From: [Eubacterium] infirmum
GTDB lineage: Bacteria; Bacillota; Clostridia; Peptostreptococcales; Anaerovoracaceae
Assembly: GCA_900450455.1 (NCBI GenBank)
Contig: UGGN01000002.1
Span: 62,001 to 126,000 of the forward strand
Reading direction: 5' to 3'
DNA: 64,000 nt
The position numbers and the translations under genes are program-made. Numbering within the stretch: position 1 is the stretch's first letter; each line of letters begins with the position of its first letter. The notes under the pieces were generated by a model, which was not told where the DNA came from, made no database searches, and saw only the letters and a list, made by a program, of their open reading frames with translations. This document shows, piece after piece, positions 50,722 to 60,792 of this stretch.

Positions 50722-51799
50722 ATTGTTGCAAAGCCAAGCTTCATATACGCGCGAAGAAACCGTAAATAATAGGATGACGTATCCTCTGCCACCATATTCT
50801 ACAATTATCGGAGCTTTACATAATGCTTGCGGTTATACAGAGTATCACCCTATGGATATTTCTGTACAGGGGAAATATGGGGCAATGCAGCAAGAAATAT
50901 ATGTTAATCATGCATTGCTGAACAGAACAGAGGATGATCGAGGAATTCTCATATGGCTGAGTAACGCAAATTCTTTAAATACAGGTTATATTACGGTTGC
51001 AGAGGCATTGGCAAATAATGCAAGTTTTATGAAGGAAGAACTCATATGTGTAAACAATGAAAATCTTTTCAACTTATATAAGTCACTTAAAGAGAAAAAT
51101 CACGAATTAAAATCTAAAAGAAGTAAAGAGATAAAACCACTTGAAGATGCGTGGAAAAATGAGAAAAAAAAACTTAAACGCAGCTTAAAAGAGCTAAAGA
51201 AGGATAGTGATGAATATAATAGCATAAATGAAGTGATTACAAATAGGGAGAAAGAATTAAATAAACTTATCAAGAAATTTGAAGAACAAGTATATGATGA
51301 ATATACAGAACCATACAGTCACTTTAGAACCTTGACAAAAGGTCCGCAAAAACAGGAAGTTCTCTATGAAGTTGAATTGATTATTCATGTATGTGCAGAT
51401 GAAGAAGTATTGCAGGATATTGTAAACCACAAATATGATTTTATCTCACTTGGAAGAAGTGAAGACTTTATTGAGTTAGCAGAGGTGGAATATTGTGAAG
51501 TTGTAAATTCTGTAGATAGTGAATGTGTGCTACCTAAGGGATATTCCATGTATGTCAATATTGATAGAGTTTGTGAGGAACAATATAATCAATATTTTGA
51601 ACAAGCTAATATGGGTAATCAAAGCAAAATGGATTCAGATGGAACTGTATATTACGTAGCCAAAAGATATGTTAAGCAAAATGGCCATCGCGAATTTGAT
51701 AGAATTCCTTGCCTGTATTCTTCAAGTTTCACTATTGACGAGGAAAGTGAAAATATCCTGTTTGATAAGTCAGGAGGATATTTGGTGGATTTCAATTAG
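50702..51799 (+). CDS. cas5: Cas5 with a coiled-coil insertion
   Basis: 365 residues. The N-terminal RAMP part is standard: [42 protein letters not shown]. Between about residues 120 and 205 is a long charged helix ([20 protein letters not shown], ... [20 protein letters not shown], ... [16 protein letters not shown]), predicted by eye as a coiled coil. The Cas5 fold then resumes ([38 protein letters not shown]). Typical Cas5 proteins of this subtype are about 240 residues, so the extra part explains the size. It binds the crRNA 5' handle. cas3 follows without a gap. Confidence 0.85.
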   Translation: [365 protein letters not shown]

Positions 51800-51808
51800 G
51801 TGAATGAA

Positions 51809-54115
51809 ATGAGAGTAGATTTAATACCTGAATGCTATAGAAACTTTATGGCAAAACCGGATGAAACGCTTTTTGATCACACAATGTCATTATTGGAATG
51901 TTTGGATGAGTTTAAAATCTACTTGACTGATGATGAGTTTGAATTACTGAGATATTGCTGTATTTATCATGATATTGGTAAGATGAACTCGTTTTTTCAA
52001 GAAAGGGTTAGTAGTGAGATTAAACTAAAATTTGATCCGACAAAGGAAATAGGGCATAACATATTATCATTCCTTTTTGTATTTAATAACAATGCAGATA
52101 TTCCGATAAATAAAGATTATTTAAACCTATTGTTTAACATCATTCTTAATCATCATCATTATGTCAATAATATTTCTGAATTAGATAGAAAAGATAATTT
52201 AGGAATCATAAATTATAAGAATACGTTTGGAAATCAAGAATGTCTAACACCAAATAGAAGAAAAAAGAGCACGTTAGAGCAATTATTACACAAGCCGACA
52301 ATAAGGCAGGCTGTTCTAAAGGGCTTCTTTCATAAATGTGATTATTCAGCAAGTGCTCACAGCAAGGCGGAAATTAAAAATGATGGATTAATAAATCGCC
52401 TAAATAGTAAAGGTTATGAATGGAATGATATGCAGAAATTTGCCATGAGTAATTTTGGCAATAATATCATTATTGTCGGGTCAACCGGTATGGGAAAGAC
52501 AGAAGCTTCTCTTTTATGGCAAGGGGAAGGTAAAGCTTTCTATGTATTACCTGTAAGAACTGCGATAAATGCAATGTATAAACGCATTAGAGAAGATTTT
52601 TACGCAAATGATTATATAAAACAGGTCGGCTTGTTGCATAGTGATACGAAAAACATATACTTAAAAGATGAAGAGGTGGAAAGTATTGATTCTTTCTGGG
52701 AATACTATGAATTGACCAGAAATCGAGCATTACCTCTGACTATATGTACGCCTGATCAGATATTCAGATTTGTCTTTAAATACCCCGGATATGAAGCTGA
52801 CTTGGCAACATTTAGTTATTCGAGAATAATTATTGACGAGATTCAAGCTTATTCACCTGAATTGCTAGCTGTTCTTATTTATGGACTTCAACTTATCAAT
52901 AAAGCCGGTGGTAAATTTGCTATTACAACTGCCACTTTTCCACCAATCATTAGAGAATGGTTGGATTATGAGAAAGATGAAAATGGAAATAGAATAGAAA
53001 ATAAAATAAATCTTGCTGAACAACAATTTCTTAAGAAGCAAGTTCGTCACAAGGTAAGGCTTATTGATGATTATATTAATGCTGAAGAAATAGTTGATTT
53101 TTACAACAAAAATATAGATCTGCATAGTCTTAAAATATTGGTAGTTGTCAATACAGTGACATCCGCGCAGAACTTATACCTGCACCTCTCTAAGCAGATT
53201 GGAAAAGAAAATGTAAAATTACTACATTCAAAGTTTACCGTTGAAGACAGAAAAAATATAGAATATGAAATTATAGAAGATGGTAAGTATGAAAATAATA
53301 AACATATAATCTGGATTGCTACGCAAGTTGTAGAAGCAAGCTTAGATTTAGATTTTGATTTTCTCTTTACAGAGTTTGCTGAATTAAGCAGTTTGTTTCA
53401 GCGTATGGGTAGATGCAACAGAAAAGGATTAAAATGCATACGTGTACCTAATATTTATGTATATGAAAAGATTGCCGGAGGACTTTTATGTAGAGATAAG
53501 GCCGGATATGGAACTGAGAAAAAAGGATTCATATATTATTCACTATATGAATTAGGAAAAGCAGCCTTACATAAATGGAAGTTGCAGACTTCTTCATCTG
53601 AAATGAGTGAAGAAGATAAGATATGTATGATAAATGAGTTTTATAACAGAGAAAAGATATGTGAGATTGAGAAAAACAGTTCATATTCATCATATATAAA
53701 AGATTATTATGATCGCTATGATAGGCTAACAGAAATATCAGGAATGGATATTCAAGACAGTGAAATGCAAGATAGTTTTAGAACTATTGTATCCATTAAT
53801 GCAGTGCCATATGATGTGTATATGAATAAATTTGATCTTATTAGTTCAATAGAAAATGAAATATTAGCAAAGAGAGCAGAAATCAGGGAATCAAATGACA
53901 AAGCAGCAAGAGAGAAATTGAAGACAGATGTATTAAAATTAAAGGATGAGATAATCAATTTTACATTATCAGTTGAACCTTACAAAGCTGATTTAAAACA
54001 ATATATATTAGATAAATGGGAAAAAGTTTATATTACAAAAAATAGTTACAGATATAACAGTGAGATTGGACTTCATAAATCAGGTAATGGAAATTGTGAG
54101 GCAATGTTTTGGTAG
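51809..54115 (+). CDS. cas3: Cas3 helicase-nuclease
   Basis: About 768 residues. N-terminal HD nuclease: LFDHTMSLLECLD, YCCIYHDIGKMNSFF (HD pair) and LNHHHYV. Helicase: Walker A VGSTGMGKTEASLLW, motif II IIDEIQAYSPE, motif III TTATFPP, then WIATQVVEASLDLDFD and motif VI LFQRMGRCNRKG. It is recruited by Cascade and degrades invading DNA. A GTG nine bases earlier (51800) is also possible, but AGGTG fits the ATG at 51809 better. The C-terminal 150 residues carry a coiled coil (EIRESNDKAAREKLKTDVLK). It overlaps cas4. Confidence 0.93.
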   Translation: MRVDLIPECYRNFMAKPDETLFDHTMSLLECLDEFKIYLTDDEFELLRYCCIYHDIGKMNSFFQERVSSEIKLKFDPTKEIGHNILSFLFVFNNNADIPINKDYLNLLFNIILNHHHYVNNISELDRKDNLGIINYKNTFGNQECLTPNRRKKSTLEQLLHKPTIRQAVLKGFFHKCDYSASAHSKAEIKNDGLINRLNSKGYEWNDMQKFAMSNFGNNIIIVGSTGMGKTEASLLWQGEGKAFYVLPVRTAINAMYKRIREDFYANDYIKQVGLLHSDTKNIYLKDEEVESIDSFWEYYELTRNRALPLTICTPDQIFRFVFKYPGYEADLATFSYSRIIIDEIQAYSPELLAVLIYGLQLINKAGGKFAITTATFPPIIREWLDYEKDENGNRIENKINLAEQQFLKKQVRHKVRLIDDYINAEEIVDFYNKNIDLHSLKILVVVNTVTSAQNLYLHLSKQIGKENVKLLHSKFTVEDRKNIEYEIIEDGKYENNKHIIWIATQVVEASLDLDFDFLFTEFAELSSLFQRMGRCNRKGLKCIRVPNIYVYEKIAGGLLCRDKAGYGTEKKGFIYYSLYELGKAALHKWKLQTSSSEMSEEDKICMINEFYNREKICEIEKNSSYSSYIKDYYDRYDRLTEISGMDIQDSEMQDSFRTIVSINAVPYDVYMNKFDLISSIENEILAKRAEIRESNDKAAREKLKTDVLKLKDEIINFTLSVEPYKADLKQYILDKWEKVYITKNSYRYNSEIGLHKSGNGNCEAMFW

Positions 54116-54606
54116 AACAAAAAATTACAGGAATGATGATATATTACTATTTTGTTTGCAAACGTAAGCTATGGTTTTTCTTAAATGGAATATCCATGGA
54201 ATCAGAAAATGAAAATGTGCAAATTGGTAAAGCCTTAGATGAATTCACATATTCAAATGAGCGAAAACATCTTTCTATAAATGGTGAGATAAATCTTGAT
54301 TTTGTAAAAAAGTCAGGGGTTATCCATGAAATAAAGAAAAGTAGAACGATAGAAGAAGCATCTATATGGCAGGTTAAGTATTATTTATACTATATAAAAC
54401 AAAAAGGTGTGAGTGGAATTTCTGCTAAAATAGATTATCCTCTGCTTAGAAAAACAATGGATATTACACTGACAAGCGATGACGAATTAAAGCTGAAAGA
54501 AGTAATAGCAGATATAAAATCTATACGAGAGAAAAATCAAACTGAAATTAAATCAAAAACAAAAAAATGTGCAAAATGCGCGTACTATGATTTATGTTTT
54601 ATATAG
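54109..54606 (+). CDS. cas4: Cas4 nuclease of spacer acquisition
   Basis: 165 residues. It has a cysteine in the N-terminal YYYFVCKRKLWFF, a helical IGKALDEFTY, the nuclease core HEIKKSRTIEEASIWQVKYYLYYI and the C-terminal Cys triplet KCAKCAYYDLCF, so a four-cysteine iron-sulphur cluster and RecB-like active site are present. It selects PAM-containing prespacers with Cas1-Cas2. The start is a TTG at 54109, inside the cas3 end; no closer ATG has a ribosome site. Confidence 0.92.
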   Translation: MVEQKITGMMIYYYFVCKRKLWFFLNGISMESENENVQIGKALDEFTYSNERKHLSINGEINLDFVKKSGVIHEIKKSRTIEEASIWQVKYYLYYIKQKGVSGISAKIDYPLLRKTMDITLTSDDELKLKEVIADIKSIREKNQTEIKSKTKKCAKCAYYDLCFI

Positions 54607-54621
54607 TGGGAGATGCGTAAT

Positions 54622-55614
54622 ATGCGAAATAGTTTATATATTTATCAAAATGGAGAACTCAAACGAAATGATAATACACTTCAATTTGTAAATCCGGATG
54701 GGGTGAAGCGTTCAATCCCTATAAATAACGTTTCAGAAATTTACTTGTTTGGTGAAAATATTTTTAATTCTAAGCTTGTAGATTTCTTATCAAGAAATGA
54801 TGTGTTAGTCCATTTTTTTAATTACTACAGTTATTATTCGGCAAGTTTGATACCGAGAAAATCCAAGGTTTCAGGCAAATTACTTGTAAACCAAGTTATG
54901 CATTATTCTGATAATGAAAAAAGACTTAAGCTGGCTAAACAATTTGTATTATCTGCTGCAAATAACATTTACAGGAATTTGAGGTATTATAATGGTAGAG
55001 GTAAAAATGTTTCTCAAGAAATGAGAGAAATTCAACTGCTTATAAATAAAATTAATGATTGTAATGCAATACATCAACTTATGGGAATTGAAGGTAATAT
55101 ACATAAAATATATTATAGAACATGGAAAATTATCATTAATCAAGATATTGATTTTGATAAACGTGTAAAAAGACCACCGGACAATATGGTGAATACTTTG
55201 ATTTCCTTTTTAAACTCTCTTGTATATACAACAGTGTTAAGTGAAATATATAAAACACAACTTGACCCAACAATAAGTTTTCTGCATGAACCCGGAGTAA
55301 GTAGATTTTCACTGAGTTTGGATATAGCAGAGGTATTTAAACCGATTATAGCTGACAGATTGATTTTCTCTTTGCTTAATAGAAACCAAATTCAGGATAA
55401 GCATTTTACACAGGGTTTGGAATATTTACATTTAGATGAGAACGGATCAAAAATAATACTTTCAGAATATGATAAGAGACTAAAACAAACAATTAATCAT
55501 AAAGAGTTAAATAAGGAGGTCAGTTATAGATATTTGATAAGGCTTGAATGTTATAAGTTAATAAAACATCTTTATGGAGAGAAAGAGTATGATTCATTTG
55601 TAATATGGTGGTAA
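54622..55614 (+). CDS. cas1: Cas1 integrase
   Basis: About 330 residues: SLYIYQNGELKRNDNTLQFV, LYLFGENIFNSKLVDFLSRNDVLVHFFNYYSYYSASLIPR, the active-site motifs MGIEGNIHKIYY (Glu), SFLHEPGVSRFSLSLDIAEVFKPIIADR (His and Glu), and the tail YKPF-like VSYRYLIRLECYKLIKHLYGE. It integrates new spacers next to the leader. The ATG at 54622 is nine bases after GGGAG; an ATG at 54613 is too close to it. cas2 starts one base after the stop. Confidence 0.95.
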   Translation: MRNSLYIYQNGELKRNDNTLQFVNPDGVKRSIPINNVSEIYLFGENIFNSKLVDFLSRNDVLVHFFNYYSYYSASLIPRKSKVSGKLLVNQVMHYSDNEKRLKLAKQFVLSAANNIYRNLRYYNGRGKNVSQEMREIQLLINKINDCNAIHQLMGIEGNIHKIYYRTWKIIINQDIDFDKRVKRPPDNMVNTLISFLNSLVYTTVLSEIYKTQLDPTISFLHEPGVSRFSLSLDIAEVFKPIIADRLIFSLLNRNQIQDKHFTQGLEYLHLDENGSKIILSEYDKRLKQTINHKELNKEVSYRYLIRLECYKLIKHLYGEKEYDSFVIWW

Positions 55615-55615
55615 T

Positions 55616-55891
55616 ATGTATGTGATTTTGGTTTACGATATCTCTAAAACTGATAAAGGGCAAAAAAGATGGAATAGGGTATTTAAATTATGCAAACAGT
55701 ACCTTATTCATATTCAAAATTCAGTTTTTGAAGGAGAAATATCAAAAGCAAATTTATTTAAACTTGAGCACGATATCAATAATGAAATTAATCAAGAAAT
55801 GGACTCTGTAATCATCTTTAAAAGCAGAAATGAACGTTGGCTTGATAAGGAAATATTAGGGAAAAGTTTAGATGACCCTTTGTTTATATAG
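55616..55891 (+). CDS. cas2: Cas2
   Basis: 91 residues: MYVILVYDISKTDKGQKRWNRVFKLCKQYLIHIQNSVFEGEIS with the conserved Asp in VYDIS, and MDSVIIFKSRNERWLDKEILGKS. It is the structural partner of Cas1. The gene is the last of the operon; the leader of the array follows its stop. Confidence 0.95.
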   Translation: MYVILVYDISKTDKGQKRWNRVFKLCKQYLIHIQNSVFEGEISKANLFKLEHDINNEINQEMDSVIIFKSRNERWLDKEILGKSLDDPLFI

Positions 55892-56067
55892 TTGTCGACT
55901 ATTAATATAGTAAAAAACACGTGATATCGACAAACATTGAATTTATAAGTATTGTTGTAAAGTTGTGTAATTATAATTTTACAAATAAGAAAAGAATGTT
56001 GCAAAAATGGAAGTTAGACAATAGATATAGTTAAAAGCATTTGTTTTACAGCTTCTTAGTTGCAACG
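55892..56067 (+). promoter_or_regulatory. CRISPR leader
   Basis: 176 bases of AT-rich sequence between cas2 and the first repeat. It contains an inverted repeat TTGTCGA/TCGACAA (55891-55938) and no gene. The array orientation (perfect repeats here, decayed repeats at 60.4 kb) shows that this is the side of new spacer insertion and of transcription start. Confidence 0.75.
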
Positions 56068-59000
56068 TATTCGAATTTAGACAGACTGGAATTTAAAGTT
56101 TGTTATAATTTAGGATATGTAGTCATGGACTTTGATTCGAATTTAGACAGACTGGAATTTAAAGTCAAAAGCTTTTAAAATGAGGACTAGACGAACAAAA
56201 TTCGAATTTAGACAGACTGGAATTTAAAGATAATGTGAGCGGATGGCTTGACTGCCTCCTCAAATTCGAATTTAGACAGACTGGAATTTAAAGTACGTTG
56301 TAGGAAAGGATTATCATGAAAAAGTATAGATTCGAATTTAGACAGACTGGAATTTAAAGTACGTTGTAGGAAAGGATTATCATGAAAAAGTATAGATTCG
56401 AATTTAGACAGACTGGAATTTAAAGTTTGCTATAATTTAGGGTATGTAGTCATGGACTTTGAATTCGAATTTAGACAGACTGGAATTTAAAGATGCAATA
56501 AATAGTCTTTGCAATTCAAGTGATTATAAATTCGAATTTAGACAGACTGGAATTTAAAGTATTTAATTTTGATGTATGTGTAGCTATTGTGTGTAATTCG
56601 AATTTAGACAGACTGGAATTTAAAGGGTATATACCTTTCAAGCAATGATAAAATCTTGCTCATTCGAATTTAGACAGACTGGAATTTAAAGGCGATTGAA
56701 ATGTCTTGACAAGGGAAGCCGAAGCACCAATTCGAATTTAGACAGACTGGAATTTAAAGATGACAATACAAAAGATGATACATCAGACACACTCATTCGA
56801 ATTTAGACAGACTGGAATTTAAAGAAGCAAGATGAATATTTCTGTGATGAGTGCGGATGTATTCGAATTTAGACAGACTGGAATTTAAAGATAATTGGGA
56901 TTGCAACAGTTGGCATTGTAGGATTGATTCGAATTTAGACAGACTGGAATTTAAAGGACTAAAACTCGAAAAGGAAAAGGTAGAAGGATTAGATTCGAAT
57001 TTAGACAGACTGGAATTTAAAGAAGGAAGCGCGAAAATCTCGCAAGCATACAAAGGAATTCGAATTTAGACAGACTGGAATTTAAAGATAGGCAAGATTG
57101 TGGAATTACTTCCGCTAAATCATATTCGAATTTAGACAGACTGGAATTTAAAGCAAGGAACTAAAACACACCGCCGGGCAATTACAGCGATTCGAATTTA
57201 GACAGACTGGAATTTAAAGAATGCTGGGATGAAGATCACAAAGAAGGACGGGTTAATTCGAATTTAGACAGACTGGAATTTAAAGTAAATATATTTACGT
57301 GATTTCAAACTTGGACACTGAATTCGAATTTAGACAGACTGGAATTTAAAGGCTACAAGCACGGCATATTTTGGACTTTCGCAAATTATTCGAATTTAGA
57401 CAGACTGGAATTTAAAGGAAGATGTGGAAGGTCAAATAATAAATAATAGAGAGAATTCGAATTTAGACAGACTGGAATTTAAAGTAATTTTGGTAGTTTT
57501 TTGTTGGGTGTCACAGCGGGATTCGAATTTAGACAGACTGGAATTTAAAGTATGTTATATTATATATAGTCAAGGAACACTTGATAAAATTCGAATTTAG
57601 ACAGACTGGAATTTAAAGTTTGCAACTTGTTAATGACGCTCTGCGATTCCTCGATTCGAATTTAGACAGACTGGAATTTAAAGAATCACATTCACGGGAA
57701 CTCCAAGCATATAGGAGGTAAATTCGAATTTAGACAGACTGGAATTTAAAGGAAAACAAAAGAAAAGCTAAAGAAAGAAAAGGAAAACATTCGAATTTAG
57801 ACAGACTGGAATTTAAAGAAGAAATGCTTTGAGAATACAGACATGAGCGATGTAAATTCGAATTTAGACAGACTGGAATTTAAAGACTAACTATAAATGG
57901 GCACTGTTTAAGGGTCAAGGTATTCGAATTTAGACAGACTGGAATTTAAAGATTGTACAAACCTTGCAAAGAAAGGTGTTGACATCAGATTCGAATTTAG
58001 ACAGACTGGAATTTAAAGGAACGCTATGAGGAAATGCAGATAAATGCTGCGGTGATTCGAATTTAGACAGACTGGAATTTAAAGATTTTGTAAGAGGCAG
58101 ACGAATAGCAGCGAGAAAAAATTCGAATTTAGACAGACTGGAATTTAAAGAGGGTATGACAAGGCAACTATCTCAAGAAAAATAAAATTCGAATTTAGAC
58201 AGACTGGAATTTAAAGAGTTTATGTCAGGGCTGCTCGAAGATGAAGGAATTAATTCGAATTTAGACAGACTGGAATTTAAAGATTTTCTCTGCAAAAGAA
58301 GAACCAGGCAAGCCACTTATTCGAATTTAGACAGACTGGAATTTAAAGCGATACAATACAATCCTTAGTTTTCTTGACCTTGTTATTCGAATTTAGACAG
58401 ACTGGAATTTAAAGATATAAATTTTCAACTTCTGTCGGTATTGGTATAGTATTCGAATTTAGACAGACTGGAATTTAAAGATTGGAGAAGCAAATTCACA
58501 GCTTGCTAAGTCAAATTCGAATTTAGACAGACTGGAATTTAAAGGATAATGGAAGCTTTGACAAGAAGATTGCTCAGCTAAATTCGAATTTAGACAGACT
58601 GGAATTTAAAGCGATATTAACCGCAATCTGAAATTTGATCCAAAGAATTCGAATTTAGACAGACTGGAATTTAAAGGTGTTATCATATAGCTTATCGCTC
58701 TCTGCATCGTAATTCGAATTTAGACAGACTGGAATTTAAAGGCTTTCTGTGCATATGCGTACCATGTTGTAACATCTATTCGAATTTAGACAGACTGGAA
58801 TTTAAAGATTTCAACGAATGCTGCTTTTAGTTGTTGAATTTGATTCGAATTTAGACAGACTGGAATTTAAAGACAGAGGCCTTTAGTCCCTCAATTGACT
58901 TAGTCTGCATTCGAATTTAGACAGACTGGAATTTAAAGTAATTTGCAAAGAATACGAAGACATCGCTTTATTGATTCGAATTTAGACAGACTGGAATTTA

Positions 59001-60446
59001 AAGTATGAATGGAAAAACAAGTTTCCTGATTCGAATGTAATTCGAATTTAGACAGACTGGAATTTAAAGCTGTTATAGACGCTTAGTGCGTCTTTATAAT
59101 TTCCGATTCGAATTTAGACAGACTGGAATTTAAAGAAAGATAGACGTAGGCGAACCAACCTTGAACTAGAAATTCGAATTTAGACAGACTGGAATTTAAA
59201 GCAATTTAGCAGCACCCACGAAGGGTACGCAGTCATATTCGAATTTAGACAGACTGGAATTTAAAGGGAGTAATCAGGATAACTGCTGCAATGACATTTG
59301 AGGATTCGAATTTAGACAGACTGGAATTTAAAGCATAACCCAGACGGGTCGAAAACTGTTTATGCATCATTCGAATTTAGACAGACTGGAATTTAAAGAT
59401 ATAAATCACCTTTGACGGATTTTGATTTATTTGATTCGAATTTAGACAGACTGGAATTTAAAGTTATCAGAGAGCTAGAACTTCCAGTAGCTTGTCTTGA
59501 TTCGAATTTAGACAGACTGGAATTTAAAGCATGATGGGAAGCCATGCGGGGGTGTATATGTTCAATTCGAATTTAGACAGACTGGAATTTAAAGGGGTGA
59601 TGGATTCAATTCAGGAAACCTGACAAACGAATTCGAATTTAGACAGACTGGAATTTAAAGCCGAAAATTGGCGTAAGCTGGTATAAAGAGGGAGGAATTC
59701 GAATTTAGACAGACTGGAATTTAAAGCGCAGTATTAAAGCACTGCATTGTGGACTGTAAAGATTCGAATTTAGACAGACTGGAATTTAAAGACAAAAGAC
59801 AGGGTGACAATTGAAGCGACTATCACATTCGAATTTAGACAGACTGGAATTTAAAGGAAACTTAACAATTACAAAGAAGGCGGGGATATTCTATTCGAAT
59901 TTAGACAGACTGGAATTTAAAGAATGTATGGGTTGCAGAGTGTGAAGAAGAGTATAGATTCGAATTTAGACAGACTGGAATTTAAAGCCTATCAAACTGG
60001 AACTAAAAGAGGTTAAAGAAAAATTCGAATTTAGACAGACTGGAATTTAAAGTATAAAATATCAAGCGAGGGAGTTCAAGAGAAAGTTATTCGAATTTAG
60101 ACAGACTGGAATTTAAAGGATTTTAGAACAACAAATAAAAACCTTGCACAAGTATTCGAATTTAGACAGACTGGAATTTAAAGTGTATAATGGTAGTTCC
60201 ATCCATGCTATAACTCCGTATTCGAATTTAGACAGATTGGAATTTAAAGTTATTACAGAGAGTGGCATACAAATGACAAATATTATTCGAATTTAGACAG
60301 ATTGGAATTTAAAGGAGTCTTTTGTTAACCAAGCCACAGCAAGATGTTCAATTCGAATTTAGACAGACTGGAATTTAAATCAAGTTTTTAAAGCAATTTT
60401 AGGACTTGGTAAGGGAATTCGAATTTAGACAGACCTTAATCTCCAA
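56068..60446 (+). CRISPR. CRISPR array, type I-B, 66 repeats plus a degenerate terminal copy
   Basis: The 30-base repeat begins ATTCGAATTTAGACAGACTG and ends GAATTTAAAG. I counted 66 copies from 56068 to 60380 and one terminal partial copy at 60417 that keeps only the first 18 bases, giving 66 spacers of about 35-38 bases (period about 66). Copies at 60220 and 60285 have a C-to-T change (AGATTGG) and the one at 60351 ends in T instead of G, so the trailer is at the right. Spacers 4 and 5 are identical and spacers 1 and 6 nearly so. The I-B Tneap cas operon lies directly upstream. Confidence 0.97.
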
Positions 60447-60792
60447 AGCTAAGAAGAAAAAACGAACAAGATTGAAAAATATGGCTTACATGGTGAGGGA
60501 ACAGACAAAAATATTAAGCAACAACTTTTTTAAGATGAAATTTTGACATAGACATATAAAAAAATGAATATCCTAAAAATAGGAATAAGCGGTTCTAAAA
60601 TGTAGACTGCTTATTTTTATTATTTATTATCAATCAAAACCTTTAGTTGAGAATTTCTAGCGAAATCAAAAGTATTTGCTTGTAAATACGACTATAAAAA
60701 TGTGTGATTTTTATGGGAAATATGGTTGGCACAGTTTGTGCTACATGTATTTGTAATTAAGTGATTGTATGATTTATTAGGAGGAGAGAACA
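60447..60792 (+). other. Intergenic region after the array
   Basis: No gene is supported. A short open frame at 60440-60550 (KAKKKKRTRLKNMAYMVREQ) has the look of a basic protein tail but no start or family. A probable terminator lies at 60582-60622. The carrier gene at 60793 has an AGGAGGAG site. Confidence 0.4.
60582..60622 (+). terminator. Terminator downstream of the CRISPR array
   Basis: AATAAGCGGTTCTA pairs with TAGACTGCTTATT (imperfectly) and is followed by TTT. It is placed to end the long pre-crRNA, about 150 bases after the last repeat. Confidence 0.5.

Noticed and set aside
56793..57069. Open frames on both strands inside the CRISPR array (LNSSLSKFE and SNLDRLEFK repeats)
   Set aside because: They are translations of the 30-base repeat and spacers that happen to stay open; no start signals and no protein family.
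56068..60446. Self-targeting spacers
   Set aside because: I looked for obvious matches of spacers to the genes in this window and noticed none, but a full comparison needs a computed search, so no claim is made.
60440..60550. Basic open frame after the last CRISPR repeat
   Set aside because: It has no start codon signal and I recognise no family, so it is noted only as intergenic content.
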